A stretch of DNA of 64,000 bases from Williamsia limnetica (GTDB lineage: Bacteria > Actinomycetota > Actinomycetes > Mycobacteriales > Mycobacteriaceae), in assembly GCF_003217475.1 (NCBI RefSeq), contig NZ_QJSP01000004.1, positions 186,001 through 250,000 of the forward strand. Reading direction: 5' to 3'. The notes beneath the pieces are model-generated. The model ran no database searches. It had not been told where the DNA came from and saw nothing but the letters and a program-made list of their open reading frames with translations. Of the stretch, positions 53,786 through 62,144 are shown piece by piece. How positions within the stretch are numbered: position 1 is the first letter of the stretch; the number at the start of each line of letters is the position of its first letter. The translations under genes were made by a program, and so were the position numbers.

Positions 53786-55150
53786 ATGGCGCCGGAAGCA
53801 ACCCGGCCACAGGGCCACGGGATCCTGCTGTTCACGCTCGGCCTGCTCACCACGATCACCGCCATCGTGAGCAGCCTCGGCGCCCCGCTCATCCCCGCGA
53901 TCGCCGATGACTTCGACATCGCCATCACACAAGCGCAATGGGCTTTGACAGCAACACTTCTCACGGCGGCGGTGGCAACGCCCATCATCGGGCGTCTCGG
54001 TGCGGGCCCGCTGCGGCGGCCGACGATCCTGACCGGCCTGGTCATCGTCACGCTCGGATCCATACTGTCCGCTGTCGAGTTCGGATTCGTCCTCATGGTG
54101 GTGGGGCGCACCATGCAGGGCGTCGGTCTCGCGTTGGTCCCGCTGGCGCTGGCCGTTGCGCGGGAGGTACTTCCGGCAAGCCGGCTGCCGTCCGCGGTGT
54201 CGATGCTCTCGGTTGCAGTGGTCGCAGGCGCGGGTTTGGGCTATCCCCTGACCGCAACTGTGGCTCAGTATCTCGGCGTATCGGTGGCCTACGCGATCGG
54301 CGCAGCGCTCAGTGCCTTCACCCTGGTGATGGCGGTGCGTTTCATCCCGGCGTCGACGTCGGCGACTCGCATGCGGGTCGACTGGTGGGGCGCGCTTCTG
54401 CTGTCCCTGGGGATGGTGGGCGTACTGCTCGCCGTCAGTCAGGGCGATCACTGGGGCTGGGGGTCGGCGCTGACCATCGGCCTCGCGGCGACCGGTGTCC
54501 TGTTCGTCTTGGTTTTTGTCGTCTGGACGCTGCGCAGCAGCAATCCGCTCGTCGACCTTCGACTGTCGGCACGGCCAGGAGTCGCTGCGCCCAACCTGAT
54601 CGCGTTCGGGGCCGGGCTCGCGATGTACACGTTGCTGACCCTGACCATCGTCATGGTGCAGAACGACGAGTGGGGGCTGGGACGGTCGATCATCATGGCC
54701 GGCCTGACACTGCTGCCGTACTCCATCATGAGCGTGACAGGGAGCCGATTCGCGCTCGCCGCCGCCCGGCGACTGGGCCCGAGGATCATCCTGCCGATCG
54801 GCTGCGCCGTCTTCATCTGCTCAACAGTCGGATTGGCGCTCGCGCACAGCAACATCGTCTGGGTGCTGATCTGGACGGGAGTCGGTGGCCTCGGCAGCGG
54901 CTTCACCTTCTCGTCGCTGGCGGTGCTCATCGTGCCCCATATCCCGCAGGAGGAGACCGGCAGCGCGATTGCCTTCAACACCGTGCTGAGGTATCTCGGC
55001 TTCTGCGTCGGCAGCGCAGCCAGTGTCGCCCTGGTGGCGGTCTACGGCGGCGGCGACCACGGCTTTGTCATGACGCTGCTGACGATGTCGTCGGTCTTCG
55101 CACTCACGGGCGTCGGGGCGTGGATCCTGACGCCGCGCGAAGTGCGCTGA
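53786..55150 (+). CDS. MFS transporter, drug-exporter type
   Basis: A 454-residue major facilitator with 12-14 predicted segments. It begins LLFTLGLLTTITAIVSSLGAPLIPAIADDFDI and has WALTATLLTAAVATPIIGRLGA, VVGRTMQGVGLALVPL and AGLGYPLTATVAQYLG, all typical of the DHA2 drug-H+ antiporters (EmrB/QacA group). Co-transcription with the preceding hydrolase is likely. The substrate is unknown. Confidence 0.92.
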   Translation: MAPEATRPQGHGILLFTLGLLTTITAIVSSLGAPLIPAIADDFDIAITQAQWALTATLLTAAVATPIIGRLGAGPLRRPTILTGLVIVTLGSILSAVEFGFVLMVVGRTMQGVGLALVPLALAVAREVLPASRLPSAVSMLSVAVVAGAGLGYPLTATVAQYLGVSVAYAIGAALSAFTLVMAVRFIPASTSATRMRVDWWGALLLSLGMVGVLLAVSQGDHWGWGSALTIGLAATGVLFVLVFVVWTLRSSNPLVDLRLSARPGVAAPNLIAFGAGLAMYTLLTLTIVMVQNDEWGLGRSIIMAGLTLLPYSIMSVTGSRFALAAARRLGPRIILPIGCAVFICSTVGLALAHSNIVWVLIWTGVGGLGSGFTFSSLAVLIVPHIPQEETGSAIAFNTVLRYLGFCVGSAASVALVAVYGGGDHGFVMTLLTMSSVFALTGVGAWILTPREVR

Positions 55151-55177
55151 AAGCGCTACTCAGTGTGGCGGGGGGAT

Positions 55178-55534
55178 TCAGCCGCGGCGTTCCACAGCGA
55201 GGTCCCTGGCGAGCAGGAAAAACGGTATCGCGGTGGCGATGCCGACCCCGAAGGTCATCACGAACGACGCGACCCACCAACGGATGATGCCGAGCTTCTT
55301 GGCCTCGACGATCGCCCAGAGGTGAAAACCCACAACCACATAGAGCAGATCGACCATCGCAAACCGGCCGGGGGCCGTCTTGTGGATGTCTCCGACGAAG
55401 AAGTCCAGGACCGACTTCGGGCCGTTCTCCTTCACGTATGGCACGGCGATCGCGTTCTGCGTCACGAACGCGGCGATGAACGTCGCCGCCAATGATCGAC
55501 GACGCCAGGTGTCGATTGTGGTTGTGTCCGGCAT
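55178..55534 (-). CDS. DUF2834-like membrane protein
   Basis: A 118-residue protein with three membrane segments: an N-terminal LAATFIAAFVTQNAIAVPYV, then FAMVDLLYVVVGFHLWAIVEAKKLG and a C-terminal VASFVMTFGVGIATAIPFFLLAR. The length and the segment spacing match the DUF2834 group of unknown function. It lies convergent to the MFS gene (27 bp between stops). Confidence 0.8.
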   Translation of the reverse strand: MPDTTTIDTWRRRSLAATFIAAFVTQNAIAVPYVKENGPKSVLDFFVGDIHKTAPGRFAMVDLLYVVVGFHLWAIVEAKKLGIIRWWVASFVMTFGVGIATAIPFFLLARDLAVERRG

Positions 55535-55580
55535 GGCTACTCCTCGGGTTGGTGGGTGTGAGCCCAGTCAACCCCGTAAC

Positions 55581-56375
55581 TCAGAGCCTGCCGAGTAACT
55601 CGGCTTTCTTCGTGGAGAATTCATCGTCGGAGAGGATGCCGCGCTGATGCAGTCCGGCCAGTGACTCGATGGCGGCGACGATGGCATCGGCGTCGCTGAT
55701 CCCGGCGAGTGGCCGCTGCGCGGGGACAGGCGGAGACTGCGTGGGCTGGGTCGGCGGCGCCTGGGGCTGGGTCGGCGGCGCCTGGGGCTGGGTCCGGGAC
55801 TGGGGTTGGGGCGGGGAGCCGATCTCCGACAAACTCGACACGTCGAATGTCCCGAACTGGCTCGTGAAGTTCACCGAACCAGAGGCGCCGCCCTGCTGTT
55901 GTTGAACTCCGCCGATCCGGTGCTCACCGGTGTCGTAAACCCGTGTCACACCGCCGGTTTGAACGGCGAGCCGGCGGGCGTTCGGAAAAATGGCATAGCG
56001 GGCGTTGTTCTGCGCGCCGGAGGAACTTGGGCTGCCGAGGTCGGCGGGCCACCAGTTGTTCGACGTGAACCCGCGCTGATCAGCAGTGGCCATCGGGGGG
56101 AAGACCGTGGTGGTGGCCAGCAGTTGCGAGAGCTCACGGCACAGACCGTCGACCCGGGCCTTGAGCCCGTTGTCGAACATGTTGCCGACCATCGTCATGC
56201 CGCCGCGCATCCACTGCCCTGATCCACCCAGTTCAGGGATGGAGAATTGCGCCATCGTGCCACCACCGTTGTTGACGGCGACCAGCATCGCGAACACTGC
56301 GTCCTGCGAAAGCGAATGACGCTGCGCGATGTCGGCGATGGCACTCTCGGCTTCGGGGGTGACCGCTGCCCTCAT
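55581..56375 (-). CDS. SHOCT-domain protein
   Basis: A 264-residue soluble protein. The N-terminal part (AVTPEAESAIADIAQRHSLSQDAVFAML) looks like a helical adaptor. The middle is beta-like with polar and Gly-rich stretches (RIGGVQQQQGGASGSVNFTSQFGTFDV). A Pro/Gln-rich linker contains the repeat APPTQPQ. The end is a SHOCT-type short C-terminal domain (IESLAGLHQRGILSDDEFSTKKAELLGRL). SHOCT is a putative nucleic-acid or oligomerisation module. The function is unknown. Confidence 0.85.
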   Translation of the reverse strand: MRAAVTPEAESAIADIAQRHSLSQDAVFAMLVAVNNGGGTMAQFSIPELGGSGQWMRGGMTMVGNMFDNGLKARVDGLCRELSQLLATTTVFPPMATADQRGFTSNNWWPADLGSPSSSGAQNNARYAIFPNARRLAVQTGGVTRVYDTGEHRIGGVQQQQGGASGSVNFTSQFGTFDVSSLSEIGSPPQPQSRTQPQAPPTQPQAPPTQPTQSPPVPAQRPLAGISDADAIVAAIESLAGLHQRGILSDDEFSTKKAELLGRL

Positions 56376-56580
56376 AGTCGTGAATCTTTCGTCGTGGCGG
56401 ATAGGTCCGCAGCCTAACTCACGTCGAGACACTCGGGCAGTCGAGAAACCGCTCTGCTCGCGCGGCGGCGCAGACTCACCCTGGCTTATGGAAATGATGT
56501 TTGCGACAATTGAGAATGAGCTTCCGCAGCGGCCGGTAGCCGCCATACTTCGCTTCTCTCCTCACGTAAAGGACACTCGC

Positions 56581-57699
56581 TTGCGCACACACAACCTTGC
56601 AGTCATCGGCGGCGACGGAATCGGACCGGAGGTCACCGCCTGCGCGTTGACCGCGATGAAGGTCGCGGCCGATCGTTTCGGATTCGAGCTGCGCACAACC
56701 GATTTCGATCTCGGATCCGAGGCATATCTCCGGACCGGAGAAGCCCTTCCGGCCGTGGTCGCGGAGCAACTGCGTGCATTCGATGCCATCGTGCTCGGTG
56801 CCGTCGGCGATCCACGAGTGGACCCTGGCGTCCTCGAGCGTGGCCTCATCGTGGCCCTGCGCACCCTGTTCCACCAGTCTGTGAACATCCGACCCGTGCG
56901 GCTCTACCCGGGTGTCGTCAGCCCGGTGACCGCGGTGACCGCCGACAACTGCGACCTCGTGATCCTGCGGGAGAACACCGAGGGCATCTACACCGGCGGC
57001 GGCGTGATGGTGAAGGACGGGACACCCGATGCGATCGCCATCCAGCATTCGATCACCACCGTCCCGGCGACGTCGGAGATCGTGGAGTTCGGCTTCCGGA
57101 TGGCCTCGGCGAGGAGAAAGCGACTGACCCTGTGCCATAAGAAGAACGTGCTGCTCTACACAGGACGGTTGTGGCAGGAGATCGTCGATCAGATCGCGGA
57201 GCGCTACCCCGACGTCGAGCACGACTACGTGCACGCCGATGCGATGTGCCAGCATCTGATCCTCGACCCGGGCCGGTTCGACGTGGTGGTCACGCCCAAC
57301 CTGTTCGGCGACATCATCAGCGACCTCGGAGCCGTCGTCCAAGGTGGGCTGGGCGTCGCCGCGAGTGCGAACTTCAACGTCTTCGGGTCTGCGCCCAGCA
57401 TGTACGAGCCGGTGCATGGTTCCGCACCGGACATCGCCGGAACCGGGCGGGCGAACCCCACCGCCGCGGTGCTGTCCGCAGCGCTCTGCCTGGCCGGGCT
57501 CGGCGAAAGGGAAGCGGCTCTCACGCTCGAGGCGGCGGCGGCGTCCGTGCTGGCCGAAGGCGGCGACAAGGCCGGGCAACAGGTGGACACCGCCGAGGTG
57601 AGCGCCCGTATCGCCGCGCGGGTGGCCGAGATCGACGTCCCGACCGCCACGGGATCACTCATGCAGACCCTGGCGTCGCTGGCACCGCAGCCTGTCTGA
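56581..57699 (+). CDS. leuB: 3-Isopropylmalate dehydrogenase-type enzyme
   Basis: A 372-residue beta-decarboxylating dehydrogenase, the third committed leucine biosynthesis enzyme, oxidising 3-isopropylmalate with NAD. Motifs are LAVIGGDGIGPEV, a RLYPGVVSPV strand, RENTEGIYTGGG, HKKNVLL and TPNLFGDIISDLGAVVQGGLGVAAS. The nucleotide site has HGSAPDIAGTGRANPTAAVLS. The TTG at 56581 follows an AAAGGAC site and fits the family start; an upstream frame of 84 codons is less likely. Tartrate or isocitrate dehydrogenase relatives cannot be fully excluded. No other leu genes are adjacent. Confidence 0.87.
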   Translation: MRTHNLAVIGGDGIGPEVTACALTAMKVAADRFGFELRTTDFDLGSEAYLRTGEALPAVVAEQLRAFDAIVLGAVGDPRVDPGVLERGLIVALRTLFHQSVNIRPVRLYPGVVSPVTAVTADNCDLVILRENTEGIYTGGGVMVKDGTPDAIAIQHSITTVPATSEIVEFGFRMASARRKRLTLCHKKNVLLYTGRLWQEIVDQIAERYPDVEHDYVHADAMCQHLILDPGRFDVVVTPNLFGDIISDLGAVVQGGLGVAASANFNVFGSAPSMYEPVHGSAPDIAGTGRANPTAAVLSAALCLAGLGEREAALTLEAAAASVLAEGGDKAGQQVDTAEVSARIAARVAEIDVPTATGSLMQTLASLAPQPV

Positions 57700-57716
57700 A
57701 GGAGAGCGGGGTCGCC

Positions 57717-58670
57717 TCAGCCGATCCGGGTGACGTCCGCATCGTGGATGTATCCGGACTCGGCGGCGTGCGCCAGATCGACCACCACCGAGTTCACCGG
57801 CGTCGGCACGCCGATCTGGGCCCCGACGCGCACGATCGACCCGTTGATGGCGTCGACCTCCGCACGCCGGCGCAGCTCTGCGTCCAGGCGCATCGACGGC
57901 TTCGCGTCACCGATGCGCAGGCCCAGGGTTCGGATGTACTCGATCGGATCTCCGACGTCGATCGTCACGCCCAGCGCGTTGGCGACGTCGAGTGCCTCGA
58001 GGGCGCAGGCCGACGCCACCCGCCACGACTTCGGGTCGTTGATGATCTGCGCGATCGTCAGACCGGTGAGAAACGAAGATCCCGAGAACGCGACATTGAT
58101 CAGCAGCTTCTCCCACACCATCTGATCGATGTCGTCGAAGATGGCGACCTTGAAACCGGCGCTCGACCACACCTGCGCTCCGAACTCCAGGCGCTCGCGC
58201 GGAAGGCCACGGTAAGCCCCGAACCGGGTGATCTCACGGCCGTTGTGGTGGGCCTGACCCGGCGTCGGGATCGACGCCCCGAACCCGCCGACGACTCCCA
58301 CCGCGATCTGGGCGGCGTCGATGGAGTGCGCCACCACCTCAGGTGAGCCGAGCCCGTTCTGAATCGTCTGCACCACCGTGTCGGGTCCGATCAGGCCTGC
58401 GGACGACTTCGCGGCAGCTTCGGCATCGAAGGATTTTGTCGCGATGATCACCAGGTCGCACACCCCGATGTCGTCTGTCGTTGTCGACATTGACGCCAGG
58501 CGAACCGTTCGGTCCCCGGAATCGCCGTAGACGCGCAGCCCATCGGCGTTCACCGCGGCTACGTGGTCTGTCCACAGCGTGACGCCGTGCACCTCGTGCC
58601 CCGCCTCCTGCATCAGCCCGGCGTACACCGAACCCATTGCGCCACAACCGACGATTGCCACCTTGGCCAT
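57717..58670 (-). CDS. Ketopantoate-reductase family protein (PanE/ApbA)
   Basis: A 317-residue NADPH-dependent dehydrogenase. The N-terminal Rossmann domain has VAIVGCGAMGSVYAGLMQEAG, and TIQNGLGSPEVVA lies in the middle. The C-terminal ketopantoate-type domain has IDQMVWEKLLINVAFSGSSFLTGLTIAQI. The family reduces 2-dehydropantoate to pantoate in pantothenate synthesis, but actinobacteria carry several paralogues with other substrates. It is convergent with the leuB-like gene (17 bp between stops). Confidence 0.9.
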   Translation of the reverse strand: MAKVAIVGCGAMGSVYAGLMQEAGHEVHGVTLWTDHVAAVNADGLRVYGDSGDRTVRLASMSTTTDDIGVCDLVIIATKSFDAEAAAKSSAGLIGPDTVVQTIQNGLGSPEVVAHSIDAAQIAVGVVGGFGASIPTPGQAHHNGREITRFGAYRGLPRERLEFGAQVWSSAGFKVAIFDDIDQMVWEKLLINVAFSGSSFLTGLTIAQIINDPKSWRVASACALEALDVANALGVTIDVGDPIEYIRTLGLRIGDAKPSMRLDAELRRRAEVDAINGSIVRVGAQIGVPTPVNSVVVDLAHAAESGYIHDADVTRIG

Positions 58671-58791
58671 GCTCGAGTCCTTCTCTGATTCGGGGGAGCA
58701 TCCAGTGGATCACACTAAGCATTCGCTCAGCTCGAGCGGACCCGGCCCGCGTAAGCTACTGAGCGAAGTAGGGGCAGTTCAGGAGGAGTAG

Positions 58792-59430
58792 ATGGCGTCG
58801 GTGCTCGATTCTGAGATGCGCGATCCGGGGGCGCCGGTTGACGTCGACGCCCCGGTCCTGTTCCCGAAGCTGCTGCCGTGGCTGTTGGCCGTGTGCGGAA
58901 TCGTCGGATTGATCGCGTCCTTCACCTTGACGGTCGAGAAGTTCGAGCTGGCATCCGATCCCGGCTACGTTCCGTCGTGCAGTATCAATCCGGTCGTGAA
59001 CTGCGGCTCGATCATGGACACCTCGCAGGCGGCGGTGTTCGGATTCCCGAACTCACTGCTCGGCATCGCAGGCTTTGCCGCCTTGCTCGCCGTCGCGGTC
59101 ATGATGGGCCGGACCCCGCAGCGGTTCGTGCTGATCGGCCTGCAGGTCGGACTGACCGCCGCCCTGGTGTTCGTCCACTGGCTCATGTTCCAGAGCTTCT
59201 ACCGCATCGGTGCGCTGTGCCCGTACTGCATGGCGGTGTGGGTCGCCGTGGTGCTGGCCTTCTGGTATGTGAGCCTGCGCAGCGCAGACGAGTTCGCCAC
59301 CACCGGACGCGCGCGGCGCGTCGTCGACCGACTGGTCTCGGTCCACTCCGTCATCCCGGTGCTGTGGGTGCTCGTCGTGATCGGGTTGATCACCGAGCGG
59401 TTCTGGTACTACTGGTCAACCCTGCTCTGA
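58792..59430 (+). CDS. VKOR-family disulfide oxidoreductase
   Basis: A 212-residue membrane oxidoreductase that passes electrons from DsbA-like proteins to menaquinone and so supports periplasmic disulfide formation. The membrane core has five segments. The external Cys pair lies in VPSCSINPVVNCGS, and the active CPYC lies in LCPYCMAVWVAVVL; the Ser in NPVVNCGSIM is also typical. A GGAGGAG site precedes the ATG. A DsbA-like partner is not adjacent, which is usual for actinobacteria that encode it elsewhere. Confidence 0.93.
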   Translation: MASVLDSEMRDPGAPVDVDAPVLFPKLLPWLLAVCGIVGLIASFTLTVEKFELASDPGYVPSCSINPVVNCGSIMDTSQAAVFGFPNSLLGIAGFAALLAVAVMMGRTPQRFVLIGLQVGLTAALVFVHWLMFQSFYRIGALCPYCMAVWVAVVLAFWYVSLRSADEFATTGRARRVVDRLVSVHSVIPVLWVLVVIGLITERFWYYWSTLL

Positions 59431-59456
59431 AGTTCCCGCCGTCCAGCCGGCATCGC

Positions 59457-60182
59457 TCATCTCTCCAGCTGGCCGGCGACGCGCTGTTCCAGTTGTTCGG
59501 TGGTGGCCACCGGTAAGACGATCAGACCGTCGAGTTCTTTGCGCGCCTTCGCGTAGGCGCTGCGCCGCTCTTCCGGACTCGCGCCCGGGTCCTGGGCGAG
59601 GTTGATCAGCCGCTGGGCACGCAGCAGGCGTTCTTGCTCGTCGACGCTGAACCCGGATCGGCGGCGTCGTTTGGCCTCGGTCTCGGCGATGTCGAACGCG
59701 GTGGCGTAGTCGTGGACCAGATCTCGATACTCCCGTTGTCTGTCGGGATCCTCCACGAGGTCATCGACCTTCTCTGGCCGCAACAGGTCCGCCCGGCGTT
59801 TGGCCCGGTGGAAGTCGACGGTCAACGGGTCGCGCAGATCGATCATCATCGGATAATCCAGCAGCGTCGCGGCATCTGTCTCGTACGCGAACCACCGCGC
59901 ATCCGTCTGATTGTGCTCGTCCATCGACTTGGCGATTGCCCGCCTCACCGCCTCGACGTCGATACGACGCTGACCCGATGCCTCCGCTTCGGCGATCTTC
60001 GCCTGCTGTTTCAGTCGGTACCGTTCCTGCCGCCGTTGCGCCCGGCGCTCGTTCGCAGCACCGACTGCCTTGAAGGCGCCGCCGACCGTGCCACCGAAGA
60101 CGAACACCAGCCACCAGTAGTTGCCGACGAAGTTCCAAAAGGCATCCACGGGTCCAGCATGCCACTGAAACCACCAGGCCAT
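59457..60182 (-). CDS. Single-span membrane protein with coiled coil, unknown
   Basis: A 241-residue protein. The N-terminus has one membrane segment (WNFVGNYWWLVFVFGGTVGGAFKAV), and an Arg/Gln/Glu-rich coiled coil follows (RRQERYRLKQQAKIAEAEASGQ). A conserved middle block reads WFAYETDAATLLDYPMMIDLRDPLTVDFHRAKRRADLLRPEKVDDL. I do not recognise a family. The start is uncertain; I chose the ATG at 60182, with in-frame candidates up to 60248. The neighbour is the VKOR gene (convergent, 26 bp). Confidence 0.75.
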   Translation of the reverse strand: MAWWFQWHAGPVDAFWNFVGNYWWLVFVFGGTVGGAFKAVGAANERRAQRRQERYRLKQQAKIAEAEASGQRRIDVEAVRRAIAKSMDEHNQTDARWFAYETDAATLLDYPMMIDLRDPLTVDFHRAKRRADLLRPEKVDDLVEDPDRQREYRDLVHDYATAFDIAETEAKRRRRSGFSVDEQERLLRAQRLINLAQDPGASPEERRSAYAKARKELDGLIVLPVATTEQLEQRVAGQLER

Positions 60183-60283
60183 GCATGCTCGACCGCGCTC
60201 CGCGGAGCGCATCAGAACCTCTTTGTCGGTGGGTCCGGATACTGTCACCGCAGAACTGAATCAGGGGTCATCAGGGGGCAGAA

Positions 60284-61579
60284 GTGTCGGTCAACGCAAT
60301 CGAGCCACAACCGTTCGGAGTGGTGGACGGGTCGTCGAACATCTTCGACACAGCCGATCCCGCAGGGTTGTCGGATGTTCAACTCACTGAACGAGTCGTC
60401 GGATACGCCAGTCAGATCGCGGCCTTGACCGCACAATTCTTCGACCTGCTCGTCGAGTTCGACAACCGTGGAGTATTGAACGGCGAAGGAATCCGTTCCT
60501 GCCCACAATGGCTCTCTTGGCGCACCGGACTGTTCCTACGCACCGCCCAAGACCACCTGCGCATCGCCCATGCACTCACCGAACTGCCACACCTGCACAA
60601 CGCATTCCACGACGGACGGCTGTCGTACTCGAAAGTTCGCGCACTGACCCGCGTCGCCACCGTCGACCGCGAACAAGAATTGCTGTCAGTAGCGCTGTCA
60701 GCAACGGCGGTACAGGTCGAGCACCTCGTTCGATCCATCGAACACGTTGACCACCGCGACGACGACAGCGCAACGAAACCAGCCGATTCCGACGCCCGGT
60801 GGCGGTGGAATGACGACGGAACGCTATCGGTGACCATGCGGCTGCGACCGGTCGACGGCGCCAGGTTCCTTGCCGGCGTGGTGCGTAGCGAGTAGCAACG
60901 CACCCGCACCGGCGACGACCACGATCTCCCTACCGACATCACCAACAGCGGGCCCGCCGAGAATGCTCCGGCGAAAACTGATCTCTGGCGGCACGTGCCT
61001 TTGAACATCGCCGACGCAGTCGTCGCGATGGCCGACGCCGCCGCGACCATGACAGACATGCCCGAATTCGCCCCCGGTGCCGAAATCGTGATCCACACCG
61101 ATGACGAGGACACCCCGAAAGATCTACATCTCGACGGCGGGCCGGGACTGTCCGAGACCGACGTCGACGAAGCGGCGTGCGGCGGATCAACGCGCACCGT
61201 CGGACATCGCAAGGACCGTCGTGGCAAGTGGGGTGTCGCGATGACTGGGGACGCAAACGCAGATTGCCCACCAGGTCTTTGCTCCGAGTGCTGTTTGAGC
61301 GGGACCGCGGATGCCGCCACCCCGGCTGCTGCCGCACCCGGCACCTACATGCACACCATGTCCGGTTATGGCGCAACGGTGGCACTACCGACGCAGACAA
61401 CCTGATCCTGTTGTGCTCGAACCACAACTCCCACCGGCTGGCAACCCAACCCGAAAATCGCACCAGACGCCGTCGAGCCCGTCGGCGGCGGACGCCTCGA
61501 CCTCGGCTACACCACCGAAGTCCTCTACGCGGCATGGGAGTTGCGCACAGGACAACACGACAGTCCAATGGCCGCGTGA
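60284..61579 (+). pseudogene. DUF222/HNH pseudogene (one stop, two frameshifts)
   Basis: Remnant of a third 13E12-type gene. The frame starts at GTG 60284 with the DUF222 start (VVGYASQIAALTAQFFDLL, FHDGRLSYSKVRALTRVATVD) and meets TAG at 60893-60895. The same frame then continues (DLWRHVPLNIADAVVAMADAAATM) to about 61240. The HNH part continues in another frame (RVLFERDRGCRHPGCCRTRHLHAHHVRLWRNGGTTDADNLILLCS). The C-terminal strand VGGGRLDLGYTTEVLYAAWELRTGQ is in a third frame and ends at TGA 61577-61579. At least three lesions exist, so it is dead. Confidence 0.88.
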
Positions 61580-61680
61580 CCGCGCCCCGCGGCGCGTGGC
61601 TGCAACTGGGCAGATCGTCACGTTGCTGTGGACACCGGCGGAAATAGCACCGCACATCGGTGATGAGTGATTGGCAATGC

Positions 61681-61715
61681 AAAAAGGTCAGGCCGCATTT
61701 CTGCGACCTGACCTT
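61681..61715 (-). terminator. Intrinsic terminator of tRNA-Leu
   Basis: Inverted repeat AAGGTCAGG / CCTGACCTT with inner CGC/GCG pairing, read on the minus strand. It is followed by a T-run (TTTTTGC) just downstream of the tRNA. It lies 28 bp past the tRNA 3' end, as expected for a simple tRNA transcript. Confidence 0.88.
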
Positions 61716-61742
61716 GATCCCGCATCTGAGCTGAACTGCTCG

Positions 61743-61828
61743 TGGTGGGCGAAGGGGGACTTGAACCCCCACGTCCCGAAGGACACTGGCACCTGAAGCC
61801 AGCGCGTCTGCCATTCCGCCACTCGCCC
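61743..61828 (-). tRNA. tRNA-Leu (anticodon CAG)
   Basis: The 86-nt sequence including the encoded CCA folds as a class II tRNA. Its acceptor arm GGGCGAG pairs with TTCGCCC, the D arm contains GGAATGGCAG, and the anticodon loop TTCAGGT gives CAG. The long variable arm is TGTCCTTCGGGACGT and the T arm is GGGGGTTCAAGTCCCCC. It reads CUG, the most used Leu codon in this genome type. An intrinsic terminator follows. Confidence 0.95.
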
Positions 61829-62144
61829 GTGGCTGCCCCACTTCGAAGTGCTTCGAAACGGAACCGGAAAACGGTAACACGACCACCCGCGGGTCCTGAA
61901 ATCCATATCCGGGTCCCCCATTCGAGCAGGTCGACTGCCGCGCACCACCCACCTACATTCTGACATCGGGCGCGACTGGCCTACCGTTCAATGAGACGAC
62001 CATCGACTCACGTCACCTGGGACAACTGGGGCTGGCGTTGCAGATGTTCTCCCTGGAGTGCCATCGCAGGGTCGGAGTCGCTATCATCAAACAGCACGAT
62101 TGGCACGCCGACACGCTGACAATTCGGAGGGAGGTCGTCTGGCC
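61829..62144. other. 316-bp region between tRNA-Leu and fhaA
   Basis: No gene can be supported. It must carry the divergent promoters of tRNA-Leu (left) and fhaA (right). A GGAGGGAGG stretch about 10-19 bases before the fhaA ATG is its likely ribosome site. I could not define -10/-35 boxes with confidence. Confidence 0.5.
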
